Positions 51,553 through 59,672 of a stretch of DNA of 64,000 bases are shown piece after piece. Location of the stretch: positions 806,001 to 870,000 of the forward strand of contig NZ_CP021235.1 of NCBI RefSeq assembly GCF_003585765.1. Direction: 5' to 3'. Under the pieces are notes generated by a model, which saw nothing but the letters and a program-made list of their open reading frames with translations, did not search any database and was not told the origin of the DNA. The stretch comes from Pontibacter actiniarum (GTDB taxonomy: Bacteria > Bacteroidota > Bacteroidia > Cytophagales > Hymenobacteraceae). How positions within the stretch are numbered: position 1 is the first letter of the stretch; each line of letters begins with the position of its first letter. The position numbers and the translations under genes are program-made.

Positions 51553-52086
51553 TTAGGCCTGCTTTACCAGCTGCACTTCGCCTTGGATTTTCAGTTCCTC
51601 ACCCAGCATCACACCGCCTGTTTCAAGGGCAGCGTTGTAGTTGATGCCCCAGTCTTTGCGGTTGATTTTACCGCTGATGGAGAAACCTGCCTTCACGTTT
51701 CCCCAAGGGTCTGTGGCTGTGCCGTTATCCTCCACGGTAAGCTTTACGGGCTTGGTGGTGTCCTTTATTGTCAGATCCCCGTGCAGGGTAAAGGTATCTT
51801 CGTCGATCTTCTCTACTTTGGTAGAAACGAACTTCATGGTAGGGTGCGCTTCCGTGCCGAAGAAATCGGCGTTGCGCAGGTGCTCATCCCGCTGCTCGTT
51901 GTTGGTATTGATGGAGGCGACGTCTACATTGGCCACCACTTGTGCGTTCGAGAAATCGGTATCCTCTGTTTCTGCCGTTACATCAAACTGCGTAAATTTA
52001 CCTGTAACGTTGGATATCATCATGTGCTTGATCTTAAAGCCCAGCTCGCTGTGCGTCGGGTCTAAGTTCCATTTTGTTGTTGCCAT
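51553..52086 (-). CDS. YceI-family protein (cytosolic)
   Basis: A 177-residue lipocalin-like YceI protein: KWNLDPTHSELGFKIKHMMI at the start, 'DFFGTEAHPTMKFVSTKVE' and the 'KAGFSISGKINRKDWGINYN' block are the family hallmarks. YceI proteins bind isoprenoid quinone-like lipids in a beta barrel. This one lacks a signal peptide, so it is probably cytosolic, a common situation in Bacteroidota. The gene stands alone, convergent with the FUSC-like gene. Confidence 0.95.
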   Translation of the reverse strand: MATTKWNLDPTHSELGFKIKHMMISNVTGKFTQFDVTAETEDTDFSNAQVVANVDVASINTNNEQRDEHLRNADFFGTEAHPTMKFVSTKVEKIDEDTFTLHGDLTIKDTTKPVKLTVEDNGTATDPWGNVKAGFSISGKINRKDWGINYNAALETGGVMLGEELKIQGEVQLVKQA

Positions 52087-52432
52087 AATACTTGTTGAAT
52101 AGTTTTACTTTTGTAGCTGCAAAATTGTAGGAAATAACCGCGGGGCTCAATACCAATATTCCCTTAACAAAGACCAATTTTACGGATGTATACGTTACCG
52201 GTTTCTGCTGGAGGGGTATTTCGTTTATAAAAAGGCCCGAAACAGGCTGTAAGGTTCAAGTTGCACTGTGGTTAACGTATGCGCTGGTACAGCCGTTCGG
52301 CCGTCGCGGCCAGCCTTGGGGCGTGTACCTTTTGTGGCCCTACACCGTTTAGCAAGGTGCAGCCGGGCTTGCGGCTTTTTGGCCCCCGGCTGTTACCTTT
52401 GGGGCTGCTAACGTCACGTTTAAAGACAGGAA
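52087..52432. other. Divergent intergenic region, nothing definite
   Basis: About 345 bp. On the minus strand TACAATTTTG close to the YceI start may be a weak promoter. No ORF or repeat was seen. Confidence 0.4.
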
Positions 52433-53383
52433 ATGCCTGATTCACTCACTTCCCATGCTGCTGTGGCACCTATGCTGGGCATCAAGTCCACCATCAGGTA
52501 CTATATGTCGCAGCAGAAAAGCGCACAGCAGACCTTCGGGATGAACAAGTATACCAGCCTGGACTACGGCGGTGACTTTGCTGTGCTGAGCAACGAGGGC
52601 GGGGCGACCCACGGCTCGCCCATCAAAACAGACCACTATGCCCTGATCCTGTGCCTGCGGGGCAGCAGCACGAAAACCGTTGGGCAGTTTACCTTTGAGG
52701 TGCAGCCCCAAACGGTCCATTTTATCTCCCCCGGCGTTATAAACTCCTACGAGAACTCCTCCGACGACCTGCTCCTGTACATGCTGCTCTTCAAGCGCGA
52801 GTTTCTGTACGAGAGTTTTATCAGCGCCTCCGTGGTGGACAACCTGCTGCAGATGAACCCGGACTACCCGCCGATGTACACCCTGGACGACGCCAGCTTT
52901 AAGGCCATCCGGAGCGGTCTGGAGAAGATCAGCGACGAGTTTGACAGGGGAGGGGCTTTCCACCTGAACATCATCCGGCTGCAGACTCTGCAGCTGCTCT
53001 ACGAAATGAACCGGGCCTGTGAGGCGTGCCTGCTGAGCTTCACCAAGAACATGAACCGCCAGTACCAGCTAACCCACGCCTTCCGGATGCTGGTGGAGGA
53101 GAGCTTCCTGACCAAGCGCACGGTGAGCGAGTACGCCGACCAGCTGAACATATCCGCCAAGCACCTGAGTGAGTCTGTGAAAAAGGAGACCGGGGAGAGT
53201 GCCCTGGAGATCATCCACAGACGGCTGCTGCGGGAGGCGCAGTACCTGCTCTCTTACTCCTCCCTGAGCATTAAAGAGATTGCAGAGCACCTTAAGTTTG
53301 ACACCGCCTCGCACTTTAGCCGCTTCTTTAAGCTGAAGACAGGCCTGAACCCGAGTCAGTACGTGGCGGACGCCTCGCTGTAA
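52433..53383 (+). CDS. AraC-family transcriptional regulator
   Basis: A 316-residue AraC-type protein: an N-terminal cupin-like sensor (about 60-150; 'DHYALILCLRGSSTKTVGQFTFEVQPQTVHFISPG') and a C-terminal AraC DNA-binding domain (about 215-312) with helix-turn-helices YADQLNISAKHLSESVKKET and LSIKEIAEHLKFDTASHFSRFFK. The end 'GLNPSQYV' is typical. The start may be ATG 52433 or the later ATG at 52505. It stands 110 bp ahead of the metal-export genes but its targets are unknown. Confidence 0.9.
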   Translation: MPDSLTSHAAVAPMLGIKSTIRYYMSQQKSAQQTFGMNKYTSLDYGGDFAVLSNEGGATHGSPIKTDHYALILCLRGSSTKTVGQFTFEVQPQTVHFISPGVINSYENSSDDLLLYMLLFKREFLYESFISASVVDNLLQMNPDYPPMYTLDDASFKAIRSGLEKISDEFDRGGAFHLNIIRLQTLQLLYEMNRACEACLLSFTKNMNRQYQLTHAFRMLVEESFLTKRTVSEYADQLNISAKHLSESVKKETGESALEIIHRRLLREAQYLLSYSSLSIKEIAEHLKFDTASHFSRFFKLKTGLNPSQYVADASL

Positions 53384-53478
53384 AGCCTCCGGCGGCGTTG
53401 CGGTATACTTGCTAAAGCCGGCCGCAGCAGCTGCAGGCATTTCATAAAGCAGGGTAAGGGTATCTATAAATTGTTTTG

Positions 53479-53486
53479 TAACTTTG
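53479..53486 (+). promoter_or_regulatory. -7 box directly ahead of the DUF6660-like gene
   Basis: TAACTTTG (TAnnTTTG) ends only 5 bp before ATG 53492, so the start site would lie at or near the ATG and the mRNA would be almost leaderless. No clear -33 box was found at the normal distance. Confidence 0.45.
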
Positions 53487-53491
53487 CCTTA

Positions 53492-53809
53492 ATGAACTTC
53501 CTAACCGTCATCTGGGGTATTCTGATCTTCGCTATGGCCTGCCTCCCGTGCATGGACAAGGAGGAGGTGCTTGCCCCAGACGCTACTGCAACGGTGCAGG
53601 CAGACAATTACCACCACGACGGGGCCGCAGGCGAAGACCTCTGCTCCCCTTTGTGCGAGTGTAACTGCTGCGGGGGCATTTCGCTGACGTTCCAGGTTCC
53701 GGCCCTTTCAGAGCCGCAGCAGGGCCCGCAGTCCCCTTGCTTAAGCATCTATGTTTCTGCAGGCGCTGCTTCTCCTTCTTTCTCTTTCTGGCACCCGCCA
53801 AAAGCCTAA
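53492..53809 (+). CDS. DUF6660-like small Cys-rich secreted protein
   Basis: A 105-residue protein of the group found beside metal-efflux operons in Bacteroidota. It has a signal (MNFLTVIWGILIFAMACLPC), the short run EDLCSPLCECNCCGG, whose five cysteines could bind metal or form disulphides, and a C-terminal SFWHPPKA. ATG 53492 is chosen; an in-frame ATG at 53471 precedes it but overlaps the promoter box. It lies about 110 bp ahead of the czcA-type pump. The function is unknown; metal binding or sensing at the periplasm is a guess. Confidence 0.72.
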   Translation: MNFLTVIWGILIFAMACLPCMDKEEVLAPDATATVQADNYHHDGAAGEDLCSPLCECNCCGGISLTFQVPALSEPQQGPQSPCLSIYVSAGAASPSFSFWHPPKA

Positions 53810-53917
53810 ATCCACATCCAGGGGATACGTACGCCCTTTCGTCACAAAATCAGCCGCCACTAACCTGGCTGTTCGGTTTTGCTGGTTTCTGTATGGATTT
53901 AATTTAACCTTAAATGA

Positions 53918-56900
53918 ATGTTTGATAAGATCATCAGTTTTTCAATCAAGAATAAGCTGGTCATAGGGCTGTTTGTGCTGGCCCTGATCGGCTGGGGCAC
54001 CTACTCCCTTAACAGGATTCCCCTTGATGCGGTGCCCGATATTACCAACAACCAGGTGCAGGTAATTACCCAGGCCCCCGACCTGGCCACCCAGGAGGTG
54101 GAGCAGTTTATCACCTACCCGATGGAAACGGCCATGTCCTTTATTCCGGACGTGGAGGAGATCCGCTCCATTTCCCGGTTTGGCCTTTCTGTGATCACCA
54201 TTGTGTTTGAAGAGGATGTAGACCCTTACCTGGCCCGGCAGCTGGTGAGTGAGCAGATTAAAACCGCGTCGGAAAATATTCCGGAAGGCTTCGGCACACC
54301 GCAGCTCGCCCCCATGGTAACCGGCCTGAGCGAGATTTACCAGTACACGCTAGTGGAGGAGGAGGGCTACGATACGGTGTACAGCCCGATGGAGCTCCGC
54401 AGCATCCAGGACTGGATTGTGAAGCGGCAACTGGCCGGGGTGCCTGGCGTGGCAGAGGTAAGCAGCTTTGGCGGCTACCTGAAGCAGTACGAGGTAGCCA
54501 TTGACCCGGAAAAGCTGCGGAGCTACCACCTGACGGTGGCCGACGTGTACCGGGCCATTGCGCAAAACAACCAGAACACGGGCGGCTCCTATATTGAGCG
54601 GGCGAACACGGCCTACTTTATCCGCGGGGAGGGCATGGTCAGCTCGCTGGACGATATCAGGAGCGTGCTCATCAGGAATGTAAACGGCACGCCCATACTG
54701 GTAGGCGATGTGGCGAAGGTGCAGTTTGGCCATGCCACCCGCTTTGGGGCCATCACCCGCAACGGCGAGGGAGAGACAGTGGGCGGCCTGGTGCTGATGC
54801 TGAAGGGGGAGAACTCCTACCAGGTTACGCAGGCGGTGAAGGAGCGCATGGCGCAGATTCAGAAAAGCCTGCCCGAGGGCATCCACATCGACCCTTTCCT
54901 GGACCGGTCCAGTCTGATTGACCGCGCCATTGCCACCGTTACCCGGAACCTGGTAGAGGGAGGGCTTATCGTGGTGTTTGTGCTGGTCCTGCTGCTGGGC
55001 AACTGGCGCGCCGGCCTGGTGGTGGCCTCTGTCATCCCCCTCTCCATGTTGTTTGCCCTGGGCATGATGCATGTGTTTGGGGTGTCGGCTAACCTGATGA
55101 GCCTGGGCGCGATAGACTTTGGCCTGATCGTAGACGGTGCCGTGATCATTGTGGAGGCCATCATCCACCGGCTTTACGGCTCCTTTAACGGGCAGCGCCT
55201 CACGCAAAACGAGATGGACGCGCAGGTGGGGGCAGCCTCCCGGCACATCCGCAAATCGGCGGCCTTCGGGGAAATCATCATCCTGATTGTGTACCTGCCT
55301 ATACTTGCCTTGGTGGGCATTGAGGGTAAAATGTTCGGGCCGATGGCGCAGACCGTCAGCTTTGCCATCCTGGGGGCGTTTATCCTTTCGCTCACCTATG
55401 TGCCCATGATGTCTGCCCTTGTGCTGAAGAAGAAGATCGTGGTCAAACGGAACATCTCGGATAAGATCATGGACTTTTTCCACCGCCTGTACGAGCCGGT
55501 GATCCGCTTCGCCCTTGGGGCAAAGAAAATGGTGCTGCTGGTGGCCGTGCTTATTTTTGCCGCAAGCTTGGTCGTTTTTTCCCGCATGGGCGGGGAGTTT
55601 ATTCCCCAGCTGGATGAAGGCGACATTGCCGCCCACCAAATCCTGCCTACCGGCACTTCCATCAGGCAGATGGTCGCCGTCTCAAAAAAGATTCAGGATC
55701 GCCTGATGCATGATTTCCCAGAGGTGAAGGAGGTGGTCACTAAAATAGGGACATCGGAAATCCCGACAGACCCTATGGCCATGGAGCTGGCCGATATCAT
55801 CATTGTAATGAAGGACAAGGAAGAGTGGGTGAGTGCCACCTCAAGAGAGGAGATGTTCGAGAAAATGGAGGCGGTGATTAACTCCGTACCCGGTGTGGGC
55901 ACAGAGTTCACGCAGCCTATCCAAATGCGCTTTAACGAGCTGATTACCGGTGTGCGCCAGGATATTGCCGTGAAGATCTACGGAGAGGACCTGGATGTTC
56001 TGTTCCGGAAGGGAAACGAGGCCAACGAGCTTATCAGCCGCATAGAAGGGGTTGGTGGCACAGTGGTGGAGCAGCTAACGGGCTTGCCGCAGATACAGAT
56101 CAACTACGACCGGGGCAAAATGGCCCAGTACGGCCTTGCCGTAGAAGACGTGAACACCGCCATCAACACGGCTTTTGCCGGTGGCACGGCAGGGGTGGTG
56201 TTTGAGGGCGAGAGGCGTTTCGACCTGGTGGTGCGCTTCCAGGAGAGCTTTCGTCAGGAGATAGACAACGTGCGGGACATGTATATCCCGTTGCCCTCCG
56301 GCGGCCAGGTGCCGGTAAAGGAGGTGGCGAACATCCGCTTTGAGGAGGCGCCGGCCCAGATCTCCCGCGACAATGCCCAGCGCCGGATCGTGGTGGGCGT
56401 TAATACGCGGAACCGCGATGTGGAGAGCGTGGTGCAGGACATCCAGCAGGTGCTGGATGAGCAGCTTGAGCTGCCGCCGGGCTACTACATTACGTACGGA
56501 GGCCAGTTTGAGAACCTGATAGAGGCCACCCAGCGGCTTTCTGTCGCGGTTCCTGCCGCACTGTTGCTGATCCTGGTGCTCCTGTTCTTTACGTTCGGCT
56601 CTATGAAGCAGGCCTTGCTCATTTTTACAGCGGTGCCGATGTCGGCTATTGGCGGTATACTGGCGCTGTGGCTGCGGGGCATGCCGTTCAGTATCTCGGC
56701 GGGGGTGGGCTTTATCGCTTTGTTTGGCGTGGCGGTGCTGAACGGCATTGTGCTGCTTTCGGAGTTTAACAGCCTGAAAAAAGAAGGGGTTAAAGATATT
56801 CGGGAGCGTATCCTAAAAGGGACGCACACACGCCTGCGCCCTGTGATCATGACTGCCTCGGTGGCCTCGCTGGGCTTTTTGCCCATGGCGCTCTCCACCT

Positions 56901-58294
56901 CCGCAGGGGCGGAGGTGCAGCAGCCGCTTGCCACAGTGGTGATCGGCGGGCTGGTAACCGCCACACTGCTGACACTGGTGGTGCTGCCGATTCTATACTA
57001 CTACCTGGAAAGAGGCTTCCGCCCGAAGGCACAGCCTGCTGCGCTGTTGCTGCTGATGGGGGCTGGCCTGCTGTGCAGCCTGCAGCCCGCCAAGGCACAG
57101 GAGGCCGCGGGCAAGGTGCAGGTGCTAAGCCTGGAGCAGGCGATACAGGCTGCGCTGGCAAATTACCCGGGGCTAGAGCAGGCAGAGCTGCAGGTGGCGC
57201 AGCAAAGGGCGCTCCAAAGCACGGCCTACGATTTCGGGAGGACCAGCCTGTACCATCAGCGGGAAGAGACCAACGGCGATGAACTCAAGGGCGTGGCCTC
57301 CTTTGGCGTGCAGCAGCAGCTGGACTTCCCCACCACCTACCTCCGCAAGGCGCAGTACCGCCAGGAGCAGCTGGAGCAAAGTATAAAGTATAGCCAAATG
57401 ACAGCAAACGAGCTGGTAGCGGGTGTAAGCCAGGCATACAGCGCGTGGCTGCTGGCAGAGAGCAGGCTCCGAATTGCCGGGCAACTGGACAGTACCTACC
57501 AGCGCTTTGCCGCCGCGGCGCGCCTGCGCTTCGAAACAGGCGAAACCGGCAAGCTGGAAGCTCTCTCTGCCGCGAGCCAGGCTAAAAGGATCGCCCTGCG
57601 GTATGCGCAAGCCTCGGCTGACTACAAAGCGGCGACGCAACGCCTGAAGACCTGGATGAATACCGATGCCGCCATTGCCTCAGGCGGAGCCGGGCTTTAC
57701 AAGTTTGCCGGGGCGTTTACGCTTAATGAGGGAGTACTGCAGCAGAACCCGGCCATAGCGTACCATGCCCAGGGGCTGGACGTGGCGGCGGCGGCTTATA
57801 AAGTGGAGCGGTCGCAGTTTCTGCCGCAGATTAACCTGGGCTACAGCGACCAGACGGTTAACGGGCAGGAGGGCTTTTACCTCTACCGGCTGGGGCTGGA
57901 CATTCCCCTGCTGTCTTTCTTCGCACAGAAAGGAAGGACACAGGCCGCGCGCATCCAGCGCACGATTGCAGAAAAGCAGCTGGAGGAGCAAACGCTGGCG
58001 CTCCGGCGGGAGTGGGCGGCGGCTGTGGCGGCCTTAGAGAAGGCACAGGCCGCTCTGAGCTTCTATGAAAAGGAGGGCCTGCAGCTTGCCGAGGAGCAGG
58101 AGCGCACGGCTGGCTTTGGCTACCGGGAGGGCGCTGTAGACTACATCGCCTACATCCAGAGCCTGGACCAGGCCACGCAGCTGCGGGAAGAGTACCTGCA
58201 GAGCCTGCAACAGTACAACCTGGCGATCATCGAGCTGAACCGTTTGGCTGGCGATCTCTCAGGTATCTATCAACTATCAGAAATCAACAAATAA
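53918..58294 (+). CDS. CzcA/CusA-type heavy-metal RND pump fused to a TolC-like outer-membrane efflux domain
   Basis: A 1,458-residue fusion. Residues 1 to about 1030 form a heavy-metal RND pump (start MFDKIISFSIKNKLVIGLFV; proton-relay pattern DFGLIVDGAVIIVE in helix 4). A hydrophobic, signal-like segment (PAALLLLMGAGLLCSLQPAK, then AQ) follows near 1035-1060. From about 1066 to the end it is a TolC-family outer-membrane factor (LSLEQAIQAALANYPGLEQA ... SLQQYNLAIIELNRLAG). The internal signal-like segment may be processed to free the OMF half. Known in Bacteroidota but unusual elsewhere. It runs 8 bp before the adaptor gene, in one operon with adaptor and P-type ATPase. Confidence 0.92.
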   Translation: MFDKIISFSIKNKLVIGLFVLALIGWGTYSLNRIPLDAVPDITNNQVQVITQAPDLATQEVEQFITYPMETAMSFIPDVEEIRSISRFGLSVITIVFEEDVDPYLARQLVSEQIKTASENIPEGFGTPQLAPMVTGLSEIYQYTLVEEEGYDTVYSPMELRSIQDWIVKRQLAGVPGVAEVSSFGGYLKQYEVAIDPEKLRSYHLTVADVYRAIAQNNQNTGGSYIERANTAYFIRGEGMVSSLDDIRSVLIRNVNGTPILVGDVAKVQFGHATRFGAITRNGEGETVGGLVLMLKGENSYQVTQAVKERMAQIQKSLPEGIHIDPFLDRSSLIDRAIATVTRNLVEGGLIVVFVLVLLLGNWRAGLVVASVIPLSMLFALGMMHVFGVSANLMSLGAIDFGLIVDGAVIIVEAIIHRLYGSFNGQRLTQNEMDAQVGAASRHIRKSAAFGEIIILIVYLPILALVGIEGKMFGPMAQTVSFAILGAFILSLTYVPMMSALVLKKKIVVKRNISDKIMDFFHRLYEPVIRFALGAKKMVLLVAVLIFAASLVVFSRMGGEFIPQLDEGDIAAHQILPTGTSIRQMVAVSKKIQDRLMHDFPEVKEVVTKIGTSEIPTDPMAMELADIIIVMKDKEEWVSATSREEMFEKMEAVINSVPGVGTEFTQPIQMRFNELITGVRQDIAVKIYGEDLDVLFRKGNEANELISRIEGVGGTVVEQLTGLPQIQINYDRGKMAQYGLAVEDVNTAINTAFAGGTAGVVFEGERRFDLVVRFQESFRQEIDNVRDMYIPLPSGGQVPVKEVANIRFEEAPAQISRDNAQRRIVVGVNTRNRDVESVVQDIQQVLDEQLELPPGYYITYGGQFENLIEATQRLSVAVPAALLLILVLLFFTFGSMKQALLIFTAVPMSAIGGILALWLRGMPFSISAGVGFIALFGVAVLNGIVLLSEFNSLKKEGVKDIRERILKGTHTRLRPVIMTASVASLGFLPMALSTSAGAEVQQPLATVVIGGLVTATLLTLVVLPILYYYLERGFRPKAQPAALLLLMGAGLLCSLQPAKAQEAAGKVQVLSLEQAIQAALANYPGLEQAELQVAQQRALQSTAYDFGRTSLYHQREETNGDELKGVASFGVQQQLDFPTTYLRKAQYRQEQLEQSIKYSQMTANELVAGVSQAYSAWLLAESRLRIAGQLDSTYQRFAAAARLRFETGETGKLEALSAASQAKRIALRYAQASADYKAATQRLKTWMNTDAAIASGGAGLYKFAGAFTLNEGVLQQNPAIAYHAQGLDVAAAAYKVERSQFLPQINLGYSDQTVNGQEGFYLYRLGLDIPLLSFFAQKGRTQAARIQRTIAEKQLEEQTLALRREWAAAVAALEKAQAALSFYEKEGLQLAEEQERTAGFGYREGAVDYIAYIQSLDQATQLREEYLQSLQQYNLAIIELNRLAGDLSGIYQLSEINK

Positions 58295-58302
58295 AGAACA
58301 CG

Positions 58303-59547
58303 ATGAAACGCGCAATAAAGAATAGTCTGGTGCTTATACTTTTATCCCTTCTGGTGTTCAGGTGCGGGCAGCCGGAGCCAGTGGCCGAGGAGGAGCACGC
58401 ACACGAAGAAGAGGCAGGCGGCCATGCGGAAGAGGGCGGCGAAGAGGGAGTAGTGGAACTGAGCGATGTGCAGCTGGCCGCAGCCGAACTGGCGTACGGC
58501 TCCCTCGATAGTATCAATGTGTCGGCCTTTGTGAAAGCCAACGGCACGCTGGACCTGCCTCCGCAGAAACTGGCGGCGGTGTCAGCGCCTAGCAGCGGCT
58601 TTGTGCGGCAGGCGAATTACCTGGTGGGCAACTACGTGAAAAAGGGGACGGTGCTGGCCGTGTTAGAGAACATGGACTTTGTACGTTACCAGGAGGAGTA
58701 CCAGAACGTGCTCAGTAACCTGGATTACCTGGCGGCCGAGTATCAGCGCCAGCGAAGGCTGGACTCCGCGCAGGTGAACTCCAAGAAGCAGTTCCAGGCC
58801 GCCACTGCTGCCTACGAAAACGCACGCTCCCGCAAAAACGCGCTTGAAAAGCAACTGCGTTACCTGGGCATCTCACCGGCAAGTGTGGCGAAGGGAAACA
58901 TCTCCAGCACCATTCCGGTGCGGGCTCCGCTGAGCGGTTATATCACCAAACTGAACGTGCACAACGGCGAGTTCGCCAGCTCTGAGCAGGAACTGTATGA
59001 GCTGGCTGACCCGCGCCACATGCACCTGGAGCTGAACGTGTTTGAGCAGGACGTAAACAAGGTGTCGATCGGGCAGCCCATCCACTTTACTGTGCCAAGT
59101 GTAGGGCAGCAGGTGTATGACGGCGAAGTATACCTGGTCGGGAAATCCTTTGACCAGGAAAGCAAAACCGTAAAGGTGCATGGCCATATCGAGGGGGAGC
59201 ACGGAAGCTTTATTCGCGGCATGTACGTGGAGGCCAAGATCTACACAGGCAAACAGCAGGTGCAGGCGCTGCCGGAGGAGGCAATCGTGGAGGATGAAGG
59301 AAAGTCGTACGTTTTCATACAGGCGGATGATGCCCACGCACAGGAGGAAGAGGGCGGCCATGATGAGGCCGGGGAAGTACACGGCACCTCCTTTAAGCGC
59401 GTGCAGGTAGTGACGGGCGAGCGGGAGCAGGGCTTTGTGCAGATCACGCAGTTACCGGAGCTCTCCGCTGGCGCCAAGATCGTGACCAAGGGGGCCTATT
59501 ATCTCTTTGCCGAAATGAAAAAAGGCGAGGGAGGGCACCATCATTAA
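58303..59547 (+). CDS. CzcB/CusB-type metal-efflux adaptor, His-rich lipoprotein
   Basis: A 414-residue membrane-fusion protein. The signal (MKRAIKNSLVLILLSLLVFR) ends at a lipobox cysteine (21). Next comes an acidic, histidine-rich stretch (EEEHAHEEEAGGHAEE), and the C-terminus is GEGGHHH; both probably bind Zn, Co or Cd ions. The body has the usual adaptor parts: a lipoyl half (AVSAPSSGFVRQANYLVGNY), a helical hairpin (YRYQEEYQNVLSNLDYLAAE-like) and an outer beta barrel (VRAPLSGYITKLNVHNGEFA). It begins 9 bp after the pump gene, so translation is coupled in one operon. Confidence 0.94.
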   Translation: MKRAIKNSLVLILLSLLVFRCGQPEPVAEEEHAHEEEAGGHAEEGGEEGVVELSDVQLAAAELAYGSLDSINVSAFVKANGTLDLPPQKLAAVSAPSSGFVRQANYLVGNYVKKGTVLAVLENMDFVRYQEEYQNVLSNLDYLAAEYQRQRRLDSAQVNSKKQFQAATAAYENARSRKNALEKQLRYLGISPASVAKGNISSTIPVRAPLSGYITKLNVHNGEFASSEQELYELADPRHMHLELNVFEQDVNKVSIGQPIHFTVPSVGQQVYDGEVYLVGKSFDQESKTVKVHGHIEGEHGSFIRGMYVEAKIYTGKQQVQALPEEAIVEDEGKSYVFIQADDAHAQEEEGGHDEAGEVHGTSFKRVQVVTGEREQGFVQITQLPELSAGAKIVTKGAYYLFAEMKKGEGGHHH

Positions 59548-59672
59548 GGCATTAAACCCTGCTGCACTTGCCTCCAGGGCTTTAGGGCCAGCTGCACCTA
59601 CTGGTGGGCACCTCCGTAAGCTAGAAGAGGAAAGCAGCAATTGCACCAGGAAGAATCTTTTAGAAGAAGGAT

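Noticed and set aside
54350..55639. 429-aa minus-strand ORF opposite the CzcA pump
   Set aside because: Antisense shadow of a conserved gene, very rich in His, Gln and Arg.
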